Shown: positions 39,111 through 48,799 of the stretch, one piece after another
How positions within the stretch are numbered: position 1 is the stretch's first letter
Layout of the letters: each line of letters starts with the position of its first letter
NCBI GenBank assembly: GCA_900542935.1
Contig: UQPN01000013.1
Coordinates: forward strand, 1-63,564
From: an uncultured Eubacteriales bacterium
GTDB lineage: Bacteria; Bacillota; Clostridia; Christensenellales; Borkfalkiaceae
Length of the DNA stretch: 63,564 nucleotides
Direction: 5' to 3'
Notes under the pieces: model-generated
Told to the model about the DNA's origin: nothing
Seen by the model: the letters and a program-made list of their open reading frames with translations, nothing else
Databases searched by the model: none
Position numbers and translations under genes: made by a program

Positions 39111-39180
39111 GGTTTTCAAACGATTTTCAGGTATTTTTCCGTTTATGCGAAAGAATGAAAAACACCAGGAACAGGCGTGA

Positions 39181-40014
39181 TTATTCGGTGAAATTTCTTA
39201 AAAAACTCACCTCTGCCCCTTCTGTTTTGTATCTCACGAGGGTATCCAGTTGCACGTTGTGAATACTTTGAAAAATATTATCTTCTACGGACGGAATTTC
39301 TTTTTTCAGTTCCGCAATCAGCTCTTTCACGCGTTTTCTTGCGGAAAACGTCGTTTCGCTCGCCGTGTTTTCCGTAAATTTGCAGGCGCAGGCAATGAAA
39401 TCCAGCCCGTTTCCGTCGCGCCATCGAAGAACGTCCTCCTCCGCAATGCAGTACATCGGGCGAATCAGTTCCAGTCCTTCGAAATTTTTGCTTTTCAATC
39501 GCGGCAGCATGCCCTGAATCTGCCCGCCGTAGAGCATCGCCATCAACGTGGTTTCGATTACGTCGCTTTTGTGATGCCCCAGCGCGATTTTATTGCAACC
39601 GAGTTCTTTCGCCTTTGCGTAAAGATAACCGCGCCGCATTCTGGCGCAGAGATAACACGGGGAATCCCCCGCCGCGGCAAGCGAAGAAGCGAACACGTCC
39701 GTTTCGAAAATTTCGACGGGAATACCGAGAAGACGCGCGTTATCCTCTATTTTGCGGCGGTTAAGCGCGTTGTAGCCGGGATCCATGACGATAAATCGGA
39801 GTTCGAACGGCACGTCGCCGTGTTTTTGCATTTCCTGCATGAGTTTGGCAAGCAGCATGGAATCTTTGCCGCCCGAAATGCACACGGCGATTCTGTCGCC
39901 CGATTGAATCAGACGGTATTTTTTTACCGCCAGCGCGAACGGCGACCACAGTCCTTTGCGATAGGTGGTGATAATCGAACGTTCGATTTGTTGCTGTTTT
40001 GTAAGTTCTTTCAT
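39181..40014 (-). CDS. TtcA/TilS-family PP-loop ATPase, tRNA thiolation-like
   Basis: 277 residues. PP-loop SGGKDS near residue 47, a CYLCARMRRG segment with CxxC, a GHHKSDVIETTLMAMLY segment and a later Cys pair in FIACACK. This is the TtcA pattern (2-thiocytidine at tRNA position 32, iron-sulfur dependent), though not every Bacillota homologue has that proven role. The ATG at 40014 has no clear ribosome site; the nearest GGAG is 17 bases away. Confidence 0.8.
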   Translation of the reverse strand: MKELTKQQQIERSIITTYRKGLWSPFALAVKKYRLIQSGDRIAVCISGGKDSMLLAKLMQEMQKHGDVPFELRFIVMDPGYNALNRRKIEDNARLLGIPVEIFETDVFASSLAAAGDSPCYLCARMRRGYLYAKAKELGCNKIALGHHKSDVIETTLMAMLYGGQIQGMLPRLKSKNFEGLELIRPMYCIAEEDVLRWRDGNGLDFIACACKFTENTASETTFSARKRVKELIAELKKEIPSVEDNIFQSIHNVQLDTLVRYKTEGAEVSFLRNFTE

Positions 40015-40179
40015 ATTTTTTTGAATAGTCGCTCCGTTCTTCTCCCGATTACGCTGAAGAAGGAAAATGTAGCAGGACGAAACGCGCGGGCATATCCGGG
40101 CGGAAACGCACAAAAAAGTACATATCCCAAAGGTATGCGGAGGAACGCTACAAAAGAATTGCGACGCTTATCGTCATTG

Positions 40180-40617
40180 TTATATTTCCAACAAGATAGT
40201 TACGGGGCCGTCGTTCATCTGCGTTATTTTCATATCCGCGCCGAACACGCCTTTTTTTACGGGAACGCCGAGATTTTTCAGCGCTGCGGCCGCATGATCG
40301 TACAACGGTTCCGCCGCTTCTCCGCGCGCAGCCGCCGTGAAAGACGGGCGGTTGCCGTGCGAAGCGTCGCCGTACAGAGTAAATTGCGATACGAACAGAA
40401 CTTCGCCGTTTTCATCGCGGACGGAGCGGTTCATTTTTCCGTTTTCATCCTCGAATACGCGCAGATTTGCGATTTTTTTCGCGATATAATCGGCTTTCTC
40501 TTCGGTATCGCCGTGCGTTACGCCGAAAAACACAACCAGCCCTTTGCCGATTGCCGAAATCAGTTTGCCGTCCACTTTCAGTTCCGCGCCCGTTACGCGC
40601 TGCGCCACTGCCCGCAT
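40180..40617 (-). CDS. dtd: D-aminoacyl-tRNA deacylase
   Basis: 145 residues, standard length. Conserved SQFTLYG motif and the C-terminal cross-subunit NDGPVTI motif (usually NxGPVT). It removes D-amino acids or glycine mischarged onto tRNA. AAGGAGATAGC before the ATG. Lies between the efp operon terminator and the ttcA-like gene; 40015-40179 shows no gene. Confidence 0.95.
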   Translation of the reverse strand: MRAVAQRVTGAELKVDGKLISAIGKGLVVFFGVTHGDTEEKADYIAKKIANLRVFEDENGKMNRSVRDENGEVLFVSQFTLYGDASHGNRPSFTAAARGEAAEPLYDHAAAALKNLGVPVKKGVFGADMKITQMNDGPVTILLEI

Positions 40618-40644
40618 AATTGCTATCTCCTTAAAATTCTATAC

Positions 40645-40679
40645 AACAAAACGCGGAATAAGGCGTTTGCCTTTCCCGC
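40645..40679 (-). terminator. Terminator of the pepP-efp operon
   Basis: GCGG-(internal loop)-AAGGC, GTTT loop, GCCTT-(internal loop)-CCGC, followed on the minus strand by TTTTGTTG, 30 bases past the efp stop. Confidence 0.55.
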
Positions 40680-40709
40680 ATTTCGTTTATGAGATTTTGT
40701 TCCGACGGA

Positions 40710-41273
40710 TTAAACGCGGCTCATGTATTCGCCGGTTCTGGTATCGATACGAATCGTTTCGCCCTCGTTTACGAACATAGGCACCTGAATAATCGCGCCC
40801 GTTTCCACTTTGGCGTTCTTCATTACGTTGGTAGCCGTGTTGCCCTTTACGCCCGGTTCCGCTTCGATAACTTTCAGTTCCACGAAGTTTTCGGGTTCTA
40901 CCGAGAACGCGTTTCCGTACAGGAATTTCACGGTAACCACGTCGTTTTCTTTGATATATTTCAGCGCTTCTTCCACCTGATCGTGCGTGAGCATCGTCTG
41001 GTTGTATTCTTCATCCATGAACACGTAAAATTCGCCGTCGAAGTAGGAATACGTCATCTTCTTCGTTTCCACCTGCGCCGTTTCAAGCTTTGCCGTGGGA
41101 TTGAACGTTTCGTTGGAAAGCACCTGCCCGGTTACAACGTTTTTCAGCGTGGTACGCACGAACGCCGCACCCTTGCCCGGCTTTACGTGCTGGAAATCGG
41201 TAACGGTATAAACGCCGCTCTTGTACTCGAAAGTAACGCCTTTACGAATGTCGCCTGCCAAAATCTGAGCCAT
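40710..41273 (-). CDS. efp: Elongation factor P
   Basis: 187 residues, three beta-barrel domains. The tip loop of domain I is HVKPGKGAAFVR, with Lys at the site that is modified or bare depending on lineage; the Bacillus-type loop context fits 5-aminopentanolylation or no modification. Domain III is intact (GAIIQVPMFVNEGE...TGEY). EF-P relieves ribosome stalling at polyproline. It follows the aminopeptidase by 85 bases, the classic Bacillota pepP-efp pair. Confidence 0.97.
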   Translation of the reverse strand: MAQILAGDIRKGVTFEYKSGVYTVTDFQHVKPGKGAAFVRTTLKNVVTGQVLSNETFNPTAKLETAQVETKKMTYSYFDGEFYVFMDEEYNQTMLTHDQVEEALKYIKENDVVTVKFLYGNAFSVEPENFVELKVIEAEPGVKGNTATNVMKNAKVETGAIIQVPMFVNEGETIRIDTRTGEYMSRV

Positions 41274-41358
41274 AATCTTATTTTCTCCTTAACACCGAAA
41301 ATTTTCTTTTTTCGTTTTTTTATCGTTTAATTTTCCGCCGCGAAACTATTTGCCGCGA

Positions 41359-42459
41359 TTAAAGAACCGTAAGTTCTTTGGAAACTTTTTTCATGAAAGT
41401 TTTCGCTTTTCCGCCCAGCATCGTAACCGTATCTTCGATACGGATGCCGAAACTGCCCGCAAGGTATACGCCGGGCTCGTCCGAAAACACCATTTTATCC
41501 GCCAGCACTTCCGCGCCGCCCGGACGAAGCGACGGGAATTCGTGAATTTTCAAACCGATTCCGTGCCCCAGAGAATGCGTGAACAGCTTGCCTAATCCGT
41601 GCGCTTCAAGATAATTTCTTGCAATCGCGTCGCCCTCGCCGCCCGTCATGCCCGCTTTCAGTTCGTCAAGCACTTTCAGTTGTGCCGCCAGCACGCACGC
41701 ATACGCTTTTTTGAAATCTTCGTGATTTTTATCGTCGCCGAACAGAAACGTACGCGTCATATCCGAGCAATACCCCTGCGTTTTGCAGCCGAAATCGATT
41801 AAAATTTCGTCGCCGAATTTCAGGCGCGTATCGCCCGTTTCGTGATGAGGCACCGCGGCGCCCGCGCCGAATGCAACAATCGTATCGAACGACGTTCCGT
41901 CTGCGCCGAACGCGCGCATTTCGTGTTCCAGTATTGCGGCAACCTCGCGTTCCGTCATACCTTCTTTCATTTCGCCGAGCGTTTTCGTCAAGCCTTCTTC
42001 GGCGATTTCGCACGCGCGGGAAATCGCGTTGAGTTCGCCTTCCGTTTTTACTTTCGCGCATTCGCGGAGGGCGTTCGTAGCATCGGAAAACTTCGCGCCG
42101 CTTTGCTGTAACGTAAGAAATTCCGCATAGGAAATTTCGGAAAAAGGTACCGCGACGCTCTTGTACTTTTTCAGGTACAGCTCCGGCTTGTTCTCTTTGG
42201 AAAGCGTTTCCACTTTCACGCCGAGCGGCACAAGCCGTTTTTCCGCCGCTTCGAGATAGCGAGCATCGGTAAACAGAGTGGTACCGTCGCGATCCGCTAC
42301 GGCAAAGCCGCCTTCCGTCAAAAATCCCGCGACGTATCTTTTATACGTTTCGTCCGATACGAACAGCGCTTCCGCGCCCGTTTCTTCCGCCGCCTTTTTA
42401 TATACCGCGTCGCCCTGCGGCAACAGCGCGGCATTTTCGAAATAAATTCCGTCCTGCAT
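41359..42459 (-). CDS. Xaa-Pro aminopeptidase (M24 family)
   Basis: 366 residues. An N-terminal creatinase-like domain (1-125) precedes the pita-bread catalytic domain with the five metal ligands: Asp in LIDFG, Asp in SDMTRT, His in HSLGHGIG, Glu in SDEPG and Glu in RIEDT. It removes N-terminal residues before proline. The ATG at 42459 with GAGG 8 bases upstream is preferred to a TTG at 42480. First gene of the pepP-efp operon. Confidence 0.92.
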   Translation of the reverse strand: MQDGIYFENAALLPQGDAVYKKAAEETGAEALFVSDETYKRYVAGFLTEGGFAVADRDGTTLFTDARYLEAAEKRLVPLGVKVETLSKENKPELYLKKYKSVAVPFSEISYAEFLTLQQSGAKFSDATNALRECAKVKTEGELNAISRACEIAEEGLTKTLGEMKEGMTEREVAAILEHEMRAFGADGTSFDTIVAFGAGAAVPHHETGDTRLKFGDEILIDFGCKTQGYCSDMTRTFLFGDDKNHEDFKKAYACVLAAQLKVLDELKAGMTGGEGDAIARNYLEAHGLGKLFTHSLGHGIGLKIHEFPSLRPGGAEVLADKMVFSDEPGVYLAGSFGIRIEDTVTMLGGKAKTFMKKVSKELTVL

Positions 42460-42516
42460 ATTTTCTGCCTCGTCCGCCAAAACGGGACTCTCTTTGTTCC
42501 GCTTCGGTTACCTTAT

Positions 42517-42545
42517 ATTTTAGCAAAATTTTTTCCGTTCGTCAA
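42517..42545 (-). promoter_or_regulatory. Promoter of pepP-efp
   Basis: On the minus strand TTGACG (42540-42545), 17-bp spacer, TAAAAT (42517-42522). Confidence 0.65.
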
Positions 42546-42570
42546 CCGTACAAACGCGCCTTACGCAAAC

Positions 42571-43419
42571 TCAGGACAAATTATTATAAATTTTTTTCAT
42601 TTCCGCGGCGTCTTCCGCTTGCGTTCCGTCCGATTCGCACACAATGTACGGGTAAAGATTGCGTTTTTTCAGAGCGCCCGCCAGCGGCGCGAATTCCGGT
42701 CCGTACACGGTATCGGCAAACGTGAGATGCTTCACTTCGCCTTTCGCCGAATACATGATTTTCGAAAAATGCACGTGAAAATCTTTCATTCTTTCATAGC
42801 CGAGCCTGCCGATGAACACGTCCAGCCGTGCAAGATAATCTTCCTCGGTTTTCAGCGAGCCGCCCTCGCGGGCGTTCACGTGTCCGAAATCGACGCACGG
42901 CGTGTAGACGGGATCGATTCCGCAAAAATCCGCAATTTCTTCCACAGTGCCTATCTGTGCCAGCTTTCCCATCGTTTCCGGGCAGAATTTTATCTCCTGC
43001 AATTCGTTCATATAAATATAATCGCGCAGAATTTTCAGCCGCTCTTCCGTAAGCGCAACCGCCTCTTCGCGCGTAGCTTTGCCTTGCGCGGCGGGGTGAA
43101 ACACCACGCGTTTCGCCCCCATCAGCTTCGCCATTCTGCCGCTTTGCAACACGTATTCGTACGATTTCGCCGCCATCTCGTCCGACGGGTTGGCGAAATT
43201 GATGAAATACGGCGCGTGAACGGAAATTTCCACGCCTTCTTTTTCGAACGCCGCGCGGATCGAACAGGCTTTTTCTTCGCTCATTCTGACGCCGCGCCCG
43301 AAAGAATATTCGAAACAGTCCAGTCCGCGTTCCTTTACGTACTTCGCCGCCTGTTCCGTATGATCGTACCCCTCTTTGTAAAAACTGTCCGAATTGCCGC
43401 TGGGACCGAATTTTATCAT
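42571..43419 (-). CDS. AP endonuclease family 2 TIM-barrel protein, endonuclease IV-like
   Basis: 282 residues, about the size of endonuclease IV. Metal ligands appear in order: SVHAP, VVFHP, CPETMG, CVDFGHVNA, DFHVHFS and the final CESDG. The arrangement fits a trinuclear zinc site, but the typical DRHxxIG segment reads HVHFSK, so it is a divergent Nfo. Incision at abasic sites is plausible. It overlaps ribF by 4 bases and closes the truB-ribF unit. Confidence 0.8.
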   Translation of the reverse strand: MIKFGPSGNSDSFYKEGYDHTEQAAKYVKERGLDCFEYSFGRGVRMSEEKACSIRAAFEKEGVEISVHAPYFINFANPSDEMAAKSYEYVLQSGRMAKLMGAKRVVFHPAAQGKATREEAVALTEERLKILRDYIYMNELQEIKFCPETMGKLAQIGTVEEIADFCGIDPVYTPCVDFGHVNAREGGSLKTEEDYLARLDVFIGRLGYERMKDFHVHFSKIMYSAKGEVKHLTFADTVYGPEFAPLAGALKKRNLYPYIVCESDGTQAEDAAEMKKIYNNLS

Positions 43420-44351
43420 TTGCCTTCCTCCACTCTTTTTACGTCGGCATGCAGCCGCGCCGTAAGTTCTTCCGCGTTTTTAAACGCCGCGACGTCGCGC
43501 AGATACCGCACGAAACGGACGGTAAGCGTTTTGCCGTACAGATTGCCGCGAAAGCCTATCAGATGCGTTTCCGTAACCACCGTATCGTTGCCGAACGTGG
43601 GGCGGGAACCGAAATTCGTTATGCCCTTATACATTACGCCGCCCACTTCGACGCGCGTTTCGTACACGCCTTTTTTCAGCTCCGTTTTGCCTTCGGGATA
43701 GAAAATATTCGCCGTGGGGAAGCCGATGGTTGCGCCTATGCCCCTGTCCTTTTTCACTTCTCCCGTTAAAATAAAGCCGCCGCAAAGGAGCTTATCCGCC
43801 GCGCTTACGTCGCCGTTTTTCAGCAGCGCTTTAATGTGTTCCGCGCCGATTTTTTCGCCCGTGGCAGCGTCTTTCAGAACGGGCAGAACGCGCACGGGAA
43901 CGCCCGAAAGACGCGCAAAATCATCGCCGTTTGCTTTTCCGCCCGAACCGAAGCGGAAATCTTCGCCGCAAAAGCACACCTCCGGCGCGATTTCGTCCCG
44001 CACGGCGCAGGCAAATTCCGCCGCGCTCATATCTCTGATTGCCGCGAATTTGAGAGGATACACCGCCGAAATGCCGTTTTCCGCAAAAATATAATCGCGT
44101 TCCGCTTCCGTATAAATCGGCGCGCCTTTGCCTCCCGTAATGGCGATTGCGGCTACCTTCAAACCTGTTTGTTTTGCCGCCGCAAGCAAAGTTTCATGCC
44201 CTTTGTGCAAGCCGTCAAACCCGCCGAGAAGCAGCGCGCAACCCGCGCTTCCGATTTTCCCGCCGTCCGTTTCCGCCGCGCCCGCTTCCGAAATGCCCGC
44301 GCCGCACAGACTTCTGCGGTTTTTGAACACGATTTTCGCTTCGCCTAACAT
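43416..44351 (-). CDS. ribF: Bifunctional riboflavin kinase/FMN adenylyltransferase
   Basis: 311 residues. N-terminal FAD synthetase with GGFDGLHKGH, preceded by about 35 non-conserved residues. C-terminal riboflavin kinase with the TIGFPTANI and GITNFGSRPTF motifs. It makes FMN and FAD from riboflavin. Overlaps truB by 7 bases and the nfo-like gene by 4, so translation is coupled. The truB-ribF order is standard in Bacillota. Confidence 0.95.
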   Translation of the reverse strand: MLGEAKIVFKNRRSLCGAGISEAGAAETDGGKIGSAGCALLLGGFDGLHKGHETLLAAAKQTGLKVAAIAITGGKGAPIYTEAERDYIFAENGISAVYPLKFAAIRDMSAAEFACAVRDEIAPEVCFCGEDFRFGSGGKANGDDFARLSGVPVRVLPVLKDAATGEKIGAEHIKALLKNGDVSAADKLLCGGFILTGEVKKDRGIGATIGFPTANIFYPEGKTELKKGVYETRVEVGGVMYKGITNFGSRPTFGNDTVVTETHLIGFRGNLYGKTLTVRFVRYLRDVAAFKNAEELTARLHADVKRVEEGK

Positions 44352-45208
44352 AATTTCGTTACCGCCCCGAACATGCCGTTTTTCACTTCCGCCAGTCCGT
44401 AAAACGTATCGCCTCGATACAGTTTGTATTCGCCGTCCGCCGCGTCCGCCGCCGTTTTTATGCCCGTGAACACGCGGTTGTTTTCGCCGGCGGAAAGGCG
44501 CGGCAACGGAAGAACGCTTTCCGTAGGGATGATATAACTTTCTATGTTTTCTTCGGTTAATTCATCGGGCGAAACGGCGTTTTCCAGCGTAAAACAGCCG
44601 CTTTTCGTGCGCGTAAGGGCGCTCATCAACCCCTGCGTATCCAAAGCCGCCGCCACGTCCCGCGCGAGAGAGCGGATATACGTTCCCGCGCCGCAGCGGA
44701 TTTTAAACACAAATTCGTTTTCTTCTTCGCCGCGACCGAGAAATTCGAAGCAGTCCACGCGCACACGCTTCGGAGCCAGCTCGAACTCCACCCCCGCCCG
44801 CGCCAGCGCGTAACCGCGCCTGCCGCCCACGCTTTTGGCGCTGTATTTCGGCGGCACCTGACTGATTTCGCCGAGAAAATCCGGCAAAATTTCCATAATT
44901 TCCGCTTCCGAAGGCACGTCGCCGCCCTTTACGATTTCTCCCGTGCTGTCCAGCGTATCGGAAGTTTCGCCGAATTTAAAACGCGCGATATATTCCTTTT
45001 CTTTATTCAGAAAGTAATTAAAAAGTCGGTTCGCGTTGCCTATGCCCACGGGAAGAACGCCGTTAGCCAGCGGATCGAGCGTGCCGAGATGCCCGCACGG
45101 CTGCCCGGTAAGGCGTTTGATTTTGGCCACAAACAGCGCGGACGAACAGCCGGACGGTTTGTTTAAATCGATAAATCCGTAAGTTTTAATGCGCCGCGTG
45201 TAGTTCAC
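44345..45208 (-). CDS. truB: tRNA pseudouridine-55 synthase TruB
   Basis: 287 residues. Motif I NKPSGCSSALFV, catalytic Asp in GHLGTLDPLANGVLP, and later motifs RCGAGTYIRSLARD. It forms pseudouridine 55 in the T-loop of tRNAs. The start is GTG with GGAGG 9 bases upstream. 61 bases after pheT; the gap contains a strong hairpin without a T run. Confidence 0.95.
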   Translation of the reverse strand: MNYTRRIKTYGFIDLNKPSGCSSALFVAKIKRLTGQPCGHLGTLDPLANGVLPVGIGNANRLFNYFLNKEKEYIARFKFGETSDTLDSTGEIVKGGDVPSEAEIMEILPDFLGEISQVPPKYSAKSVGGRRGYALARAGVEFELAPKRVRVDCFEFLGRGEEENEFVFKIRCGAGTYIRSLARDVAAALDTQGLMSALTRTKSGCFTLENAVSPDELTEENIESYIIPTESVLPLPRLSAGENNRVFTGIKTAADAADGEYKLYRGDTFYGLAEVKNGMFGAVTKLC

Positions 45209-45241
45209 CCGATGATTCCTCCGTTTGTTTTTCTGCGTTTA

Positions 45242-45264
45242 GTTGCGGCGATTACCGCCGCAAC
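45242..45264. repeat. Intergenic hairpin between pheT and truB
   Basis: A perfect 9-bp stem, GTTGCGGCG and CGCCGCAAC, has a 5-base loop. No T run follows on the minus strand, so it may be a processing or stability element rather than a terminator. Confidence 0.5.
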
Positions 45265-45269
45265 GCATT

Positions 45270-47717
45270 TCAGCGCAGTTCCGCGCCGAGTTTGAATTTA
45301 AGATTGCCGAGGATTTTTTTCACGAAATTATCCACGGTTTCCGCCGTAAACGCTTTTTCGCTTTGCTTATCCGGCGTGAACGTGAGCGAAAACGCCATGC
45401 TCTTTTTGCCTGCGGGCACCTGTCCGCCGCGGTATACGTCGAACAATTTAACTTCGGTGATATACTTGCAGGCGTGTTTCAGCTCGGTTTCCAGCTGCGC
45501 GCACGTAACGTTTTCGTCCACAATCAGCGCCAGATCTCGTTTCACCGCGGGGAACGGCGGCAGATTTTTAAAGCGCACGCCCGTATCCATTGCGGCAAGC
45601 AGTTTTTCGGCGTTCAGTTCGCCGAGGCAAACGCGCTTATCCAGCCCCAACGCGCCCGCGATGGCGGGATCGAGTTCGCCGATTTCGCCGATTTTTTCGT
45701 TATTCAGATACACGTCTGCCGAAATTCCGGGATGCAGATACGGTTTCTTCGAGCGCTCGTACGTAAAATCGAGATAGAACGCCGCGGAAATCGCTTCGAG
45801 CGCGCCTTTCAAGTCGAAGAAGTCAAGCTCGTTGCCCCATACGCACAACCCCAGCGTATCCGTTTCTTTCGGCTGCGTTTTCGGCGGAAGTTCTTCGGGC
45901 GTATACGTGCGGGCGTATTCGAATAATTTGCCGGTATCGTTGCCGCGGCGGATATTCCGCACCGCGTCGTGCAGCATGGAAGGCGCCAGAAAAGTACGCA
46001 TGACGGATAAATCTTCCACAATGGGATTGAGCACGCGCACGGCTTTCCGTTCCGCCGCGTTTTCGGGAAGCTTCATCAGATCGAAATCTTTCGGAGAATA
46101 GAACGAGTAATTGTACGCTTCGTAAAAGCCCTGTTCCGTAAGCGTTGTTTTCAGCGCGTTTTCCTTTTTCTGCAAATCGCTGAGTCCGCCGCCCGTAACG
46201 CGCGCCTCCGCCAGAAACGTGGGCGTCAGATGTTCGTAACCGTACGAACGGATGATTTCTTCGGCGATGTCCGGATAATTTTCCACGTCCTCGCGGTAAC
46301 CCGGAACGGTAACCGTGAGCGTATCGCCGCGGAGTTCCGGCTTGAAATTCAGGCGGGTTAAAATTCCTTTCACTTCATCCTTGGGCACTTCGATGCCGAG
46401 GAGCTCGTTGATTTTTTTCAGGCTTGCCGTAAGCTTTTTATCTTCCTGTTTCGCCGCGTTTACGTCGGCGCAAAGCTTCGTTACCTTGCCGCAGCCGAGT
46501 TCTTCCGTTAAATGCAGCGCGCGGCGCATGGCAAAGTCCGTAGTATAGGCGTCCACGCCCTTTTCGTAACGCGCCGAAGAATCGGAACTCTGCCCCAGTT
46601 TACGGGAAGTTTTGCGGATATTGTCGCGCGCGAACTTCGCCGCCTCGAAAAACACGTTCTTCGTTTCGGGCTTGATTTCGCTGTTCAGTCCGCCCATGAT
46701 CCCCGCGAGAGCCACGGGCTTTTCGCCGTCGCAGATAACAAGGTTATCGTGATTCAGCGTAAATTCTTTCTCGTCCAGCGTGGTGATTTTTTCGCCGTCT
46801 TTCGCGCGACGGACGATGATTTTTCTGCCCGCGATTTTATCCGCGTCGAACGAATGCATCGGCTGACCGAGTTCCAGCAGCACGAAATTCGTAATATCCA
46901 CCACGGGAGATACGGAACGCAGTCCGCAGAGCGCAAGGCGTTTTCTCAGCCAGGCGGGCGATTGTTTTTTCATCCCCTCCGCGTCGCCTTCCACGTACCG
47001 GCCGATATAGCGGGGGCAAAGGTCCGGCGCCTCCACATCGACGGAAACGGGCTTTGCTTTGGTTTCGTATTCTTTGAAAGAAATATCGGGCGATTTCAGC
47101 GCGGTTTTCGTGATTGCCGCCACTTCGCGCGCAATGCCGTACACGCACTGACAATCGGGGCGGTTTGCCGTGAGGGAAATATCGAAAATATAATCGTCCA
47201 GTTCCACGACTTTTTTAATATCTTCGCCGAGCGGCGGATTGCCCTTCAGATCAAGCAGACCGTACACTCCGGCGCCCTCGTAAAAATCTTCGTTGATGCC
47301 GAGTTCGTCGCCGGAACAGAGCATACCGTACGATTCCACGCCGCGAAGCTTGCCTTTTTTGATTTTTTTCACGCCGTCCGGATTTTTTTCCAGCTGCGCG
47401 GGATTTGTTTCGCATACGGTGGAATTATCGAGCGCCACCGGCGTACGCATACCGACGTATACGTTGGAAGCGCCCGTAACGATCTGCAGATCTCTGCCGT
47501 ATTTTTCGCCGCAATCCACCGTGCAGATCTGCATGTGATCGCTGTCCGGATGCGGAGCAAGCGCTTTCACTTCGCCCGCCACTACCCGATCGATTTTGCT
47601 GCCGAGATAAGTAATTTCTTCCACTTCGAACCCGCAGGAAAACAGCTTTTTCGCAAGCTCTTCCGCGGGAATATCTATATCCACGTAATCTTTCAGCCAA
47701 CTGTAAGGTACTTTCAT
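45270..47717 (-). CDS. pheT: Phenylalanyl-tRNA synthetase beta subunit
   Basis: 815 residues, bacterial full length. Order: N-terminal tRNA-binding (EMAP-like) domain at about 40-155 with HPDSDHMQICTVDCG, B3/B4 editing domain with FDADKIAG and LDEKEFTL, B5 domain, the core with GYEHLTPT, and a C-terminal anticodon-binding FDX-ACB domain ending near 815 (KRDLALIVDENV). It forms the alpha2-beta2 enzyme with PheS. 35 bases after pheS, one T-box controlled operon. Confidence 0.97.
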   Translation of the reverse strand: MKVPYSWLKDYVDIDIPAEELAKKLFSCGFEVEEITYLGSKIDRVVAGEVKALAPHPDSDHMQICTVDCGEKYGRDLQIVTGASNVYVGMRTPVALDNSTVCETNPAQLEKNPDGVKKIKKGKLRGVESYGMLCSGDELGINEDFYEGAGVYGLLDLKGNPPLGEDIKKVVELDDYIFDISLTANRPDCQCVYGIAREVAAITKTALKSPDISFKEYETKAKPVSVDVEAPDLCPRYIGRYVEGDAEGMKKQSPAWLRKRLALCGLRSVSPVVDITNFVLLELGQPMHSFDADKIAGRKIIVRRAKDGEKITTLDEKEFTLNHDNLVICDGEKPVALAGIMGGLNSEIKPETKNVFFEAAKFARDNIRKTSRKLGQSSDSSARYEKGVDAYTTDFAMRRALHLTEELGCGKVTKLCADVNAAKQEDKKLTASLKKINELLGIEVPKDEVKGILTRLNFKPELRGDTLTVTVPGYREDVENYPDIAEEIIRSYGYEHLTPTFLAEARVTGGGLSDLQKKENALKTTLTEQGFYEAYNYSFYSPKDFDLMKLPENAAERKAVRVLNPIVEDLSVMRTFLAPSMLHDAVRNIRRGNDTGKLFEYARTYTPEELPPKTQPKETDTLGLCVWGNELDFFDLKGALEAISAAFYLDFTYERSKKPYLHPGISADVYLNNEKIGEIGELDPAIAGALGLDKRVCLGELNAEKLLAAMDTGVRFKNLPPFPAVKRDLALIVDENVTCAQLETELKHACKYITEVKLFDVYRGGQVPAGKKSMAFSLTFTPDKQSEKAFTAETVDNFVKKILGNLKFKLGAELR

Positions 47718-47752
47718 TATTCTTTTCGCTCCTTGCCTGTATGCTTTTTTGT

Positions 47753-48766
47753 TTACTTCGCGAACTGACGAAGCAGGCGCACGTCGTTTTCGAACAGCGC
47801 TTTGATGTTGTTTATGCCGTATTTGAGCATGGCGATACGCTCTATGCCCATACCGAACGCGAAGCCCGTGTATTTATCGGGGTCCACGCCGCAATTTTCA
47901 AGCACTTTTCTGTTCACCATGCCCGCGCCGAGCACTTCGATCCAGCCCGTGCCCTTGCAAAGACGGCAGCCTTTGCCGCCGCATTCGCAACAACTCAAAT
48001 CCACTTCCACGCTGGGCTCGGTGAACGGGAAATACGAGGGGCGCAGGCGCACTTTCGTGGCGGACGTGAACATTTTTTTCGCAAATTCCGAAAGCATACC
48101 CTGTAAGTCGCAAAGCGTGATGCCCTCGTCTACCACAAGTCCTTCCATCTGGTGGAACATCGGGGAGTGGGTGGCGTCGTCGTCCGAACGGAACACACGC
48201 CCCGGCGATAAGATTTTTATCGGCGGTTTTTCGTTTTCCATCACGCGGATCTGCCCCGCGGAAGTCTGCGTACGCAGCAACAGATTTTCGGAAAGGTAGA
48301 AAGTATCCTGCATATCGCGCGCGGGATGATCTTTGGGCGTGTTGAGCGCGGTGAAATTGTAATAATCCGTTTCGATTTCGGGCCCTTCGAACACTTTAAA
48401 TCCCATTCCCGCAAAAATATCGATGAGCTGATTTTTCACCAACGTGATGGGATGCAGCGCGCCCGCGGCGCACGTTTTCCCGGGCAGAGTGATGTCTACG
48501 CGCTCCGCCTCGTACTTTTTTTGCATCTCCTCTTCTTTCAAAACGGCGGCGCGTTCTTCAAACATCGCTTCCACGCCGTTTTTGAATTCGTTCAGAAGCT
48601 TGCCGAACGCCGGGCGTTCCTCTTTGGGCAAATCTTTCATTCCGCCCGAAATGCCTTTCAGTTCCGACTGAAAATGAAGCTTCAGATCATAAAGCGCACG
48701 CACCGCTTTCGTTTCTTTCAGCGCCTCGGTTACCTTTGTTTTCAATTCTTCGATTTCTTTCTGCAT
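47753..48766 (-). CDS. pheS: Phenylalanyl-tRNA synthetase alpha subunit
   Basis: 337 residues. An N-terminal coiled coil (1-85, tRNA contact) precedes the class II core: motif 1 around HPITLV, motif 2 FRSDDDATHSPMFHQMEGL and motif 3 GFAFGMGIERIAML. The ATG at 48766 follows AAGGAG by 10 bases and starts the conserved coiled coil. The frame is open for another 118 codons upstream, but that stretch is the T-box leader, not protein. Confidence 0.97.
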   Translation of the reverse strand: MQKEIEELKTKVTEALKETKAVRALYDLKLHFQSELKGISGGMKDLPKEERPAFGKLLNEFKNGVEAMFEERAAVLKEEEMQKKYEAERVDITLPGKTCAAGALHPITLVKNQLIDIFAGMGFKVFEGPEIETDYYNFTALNTPKDHPARDMQDTFYLSENLLLRTQTSAGQIRVMENEKPPIKILSPGRVFRSDDDATHSPMFHQMEGLVVDEGITLCDLQGMLSEFAKKMFTSATKVRLRPSYFPFTEPSVEVDLSCCECGGKGCRLCKGTGWIEVLGAGMVNRKVLENCGVDPDKYTGFAFGMGIERIAMLKYGINNIKALFENDVRLLRQFAK

Positions 48767-48799
48767 CCTGCTTTCGCTCCTTGCTTTGATCTTTTTTCT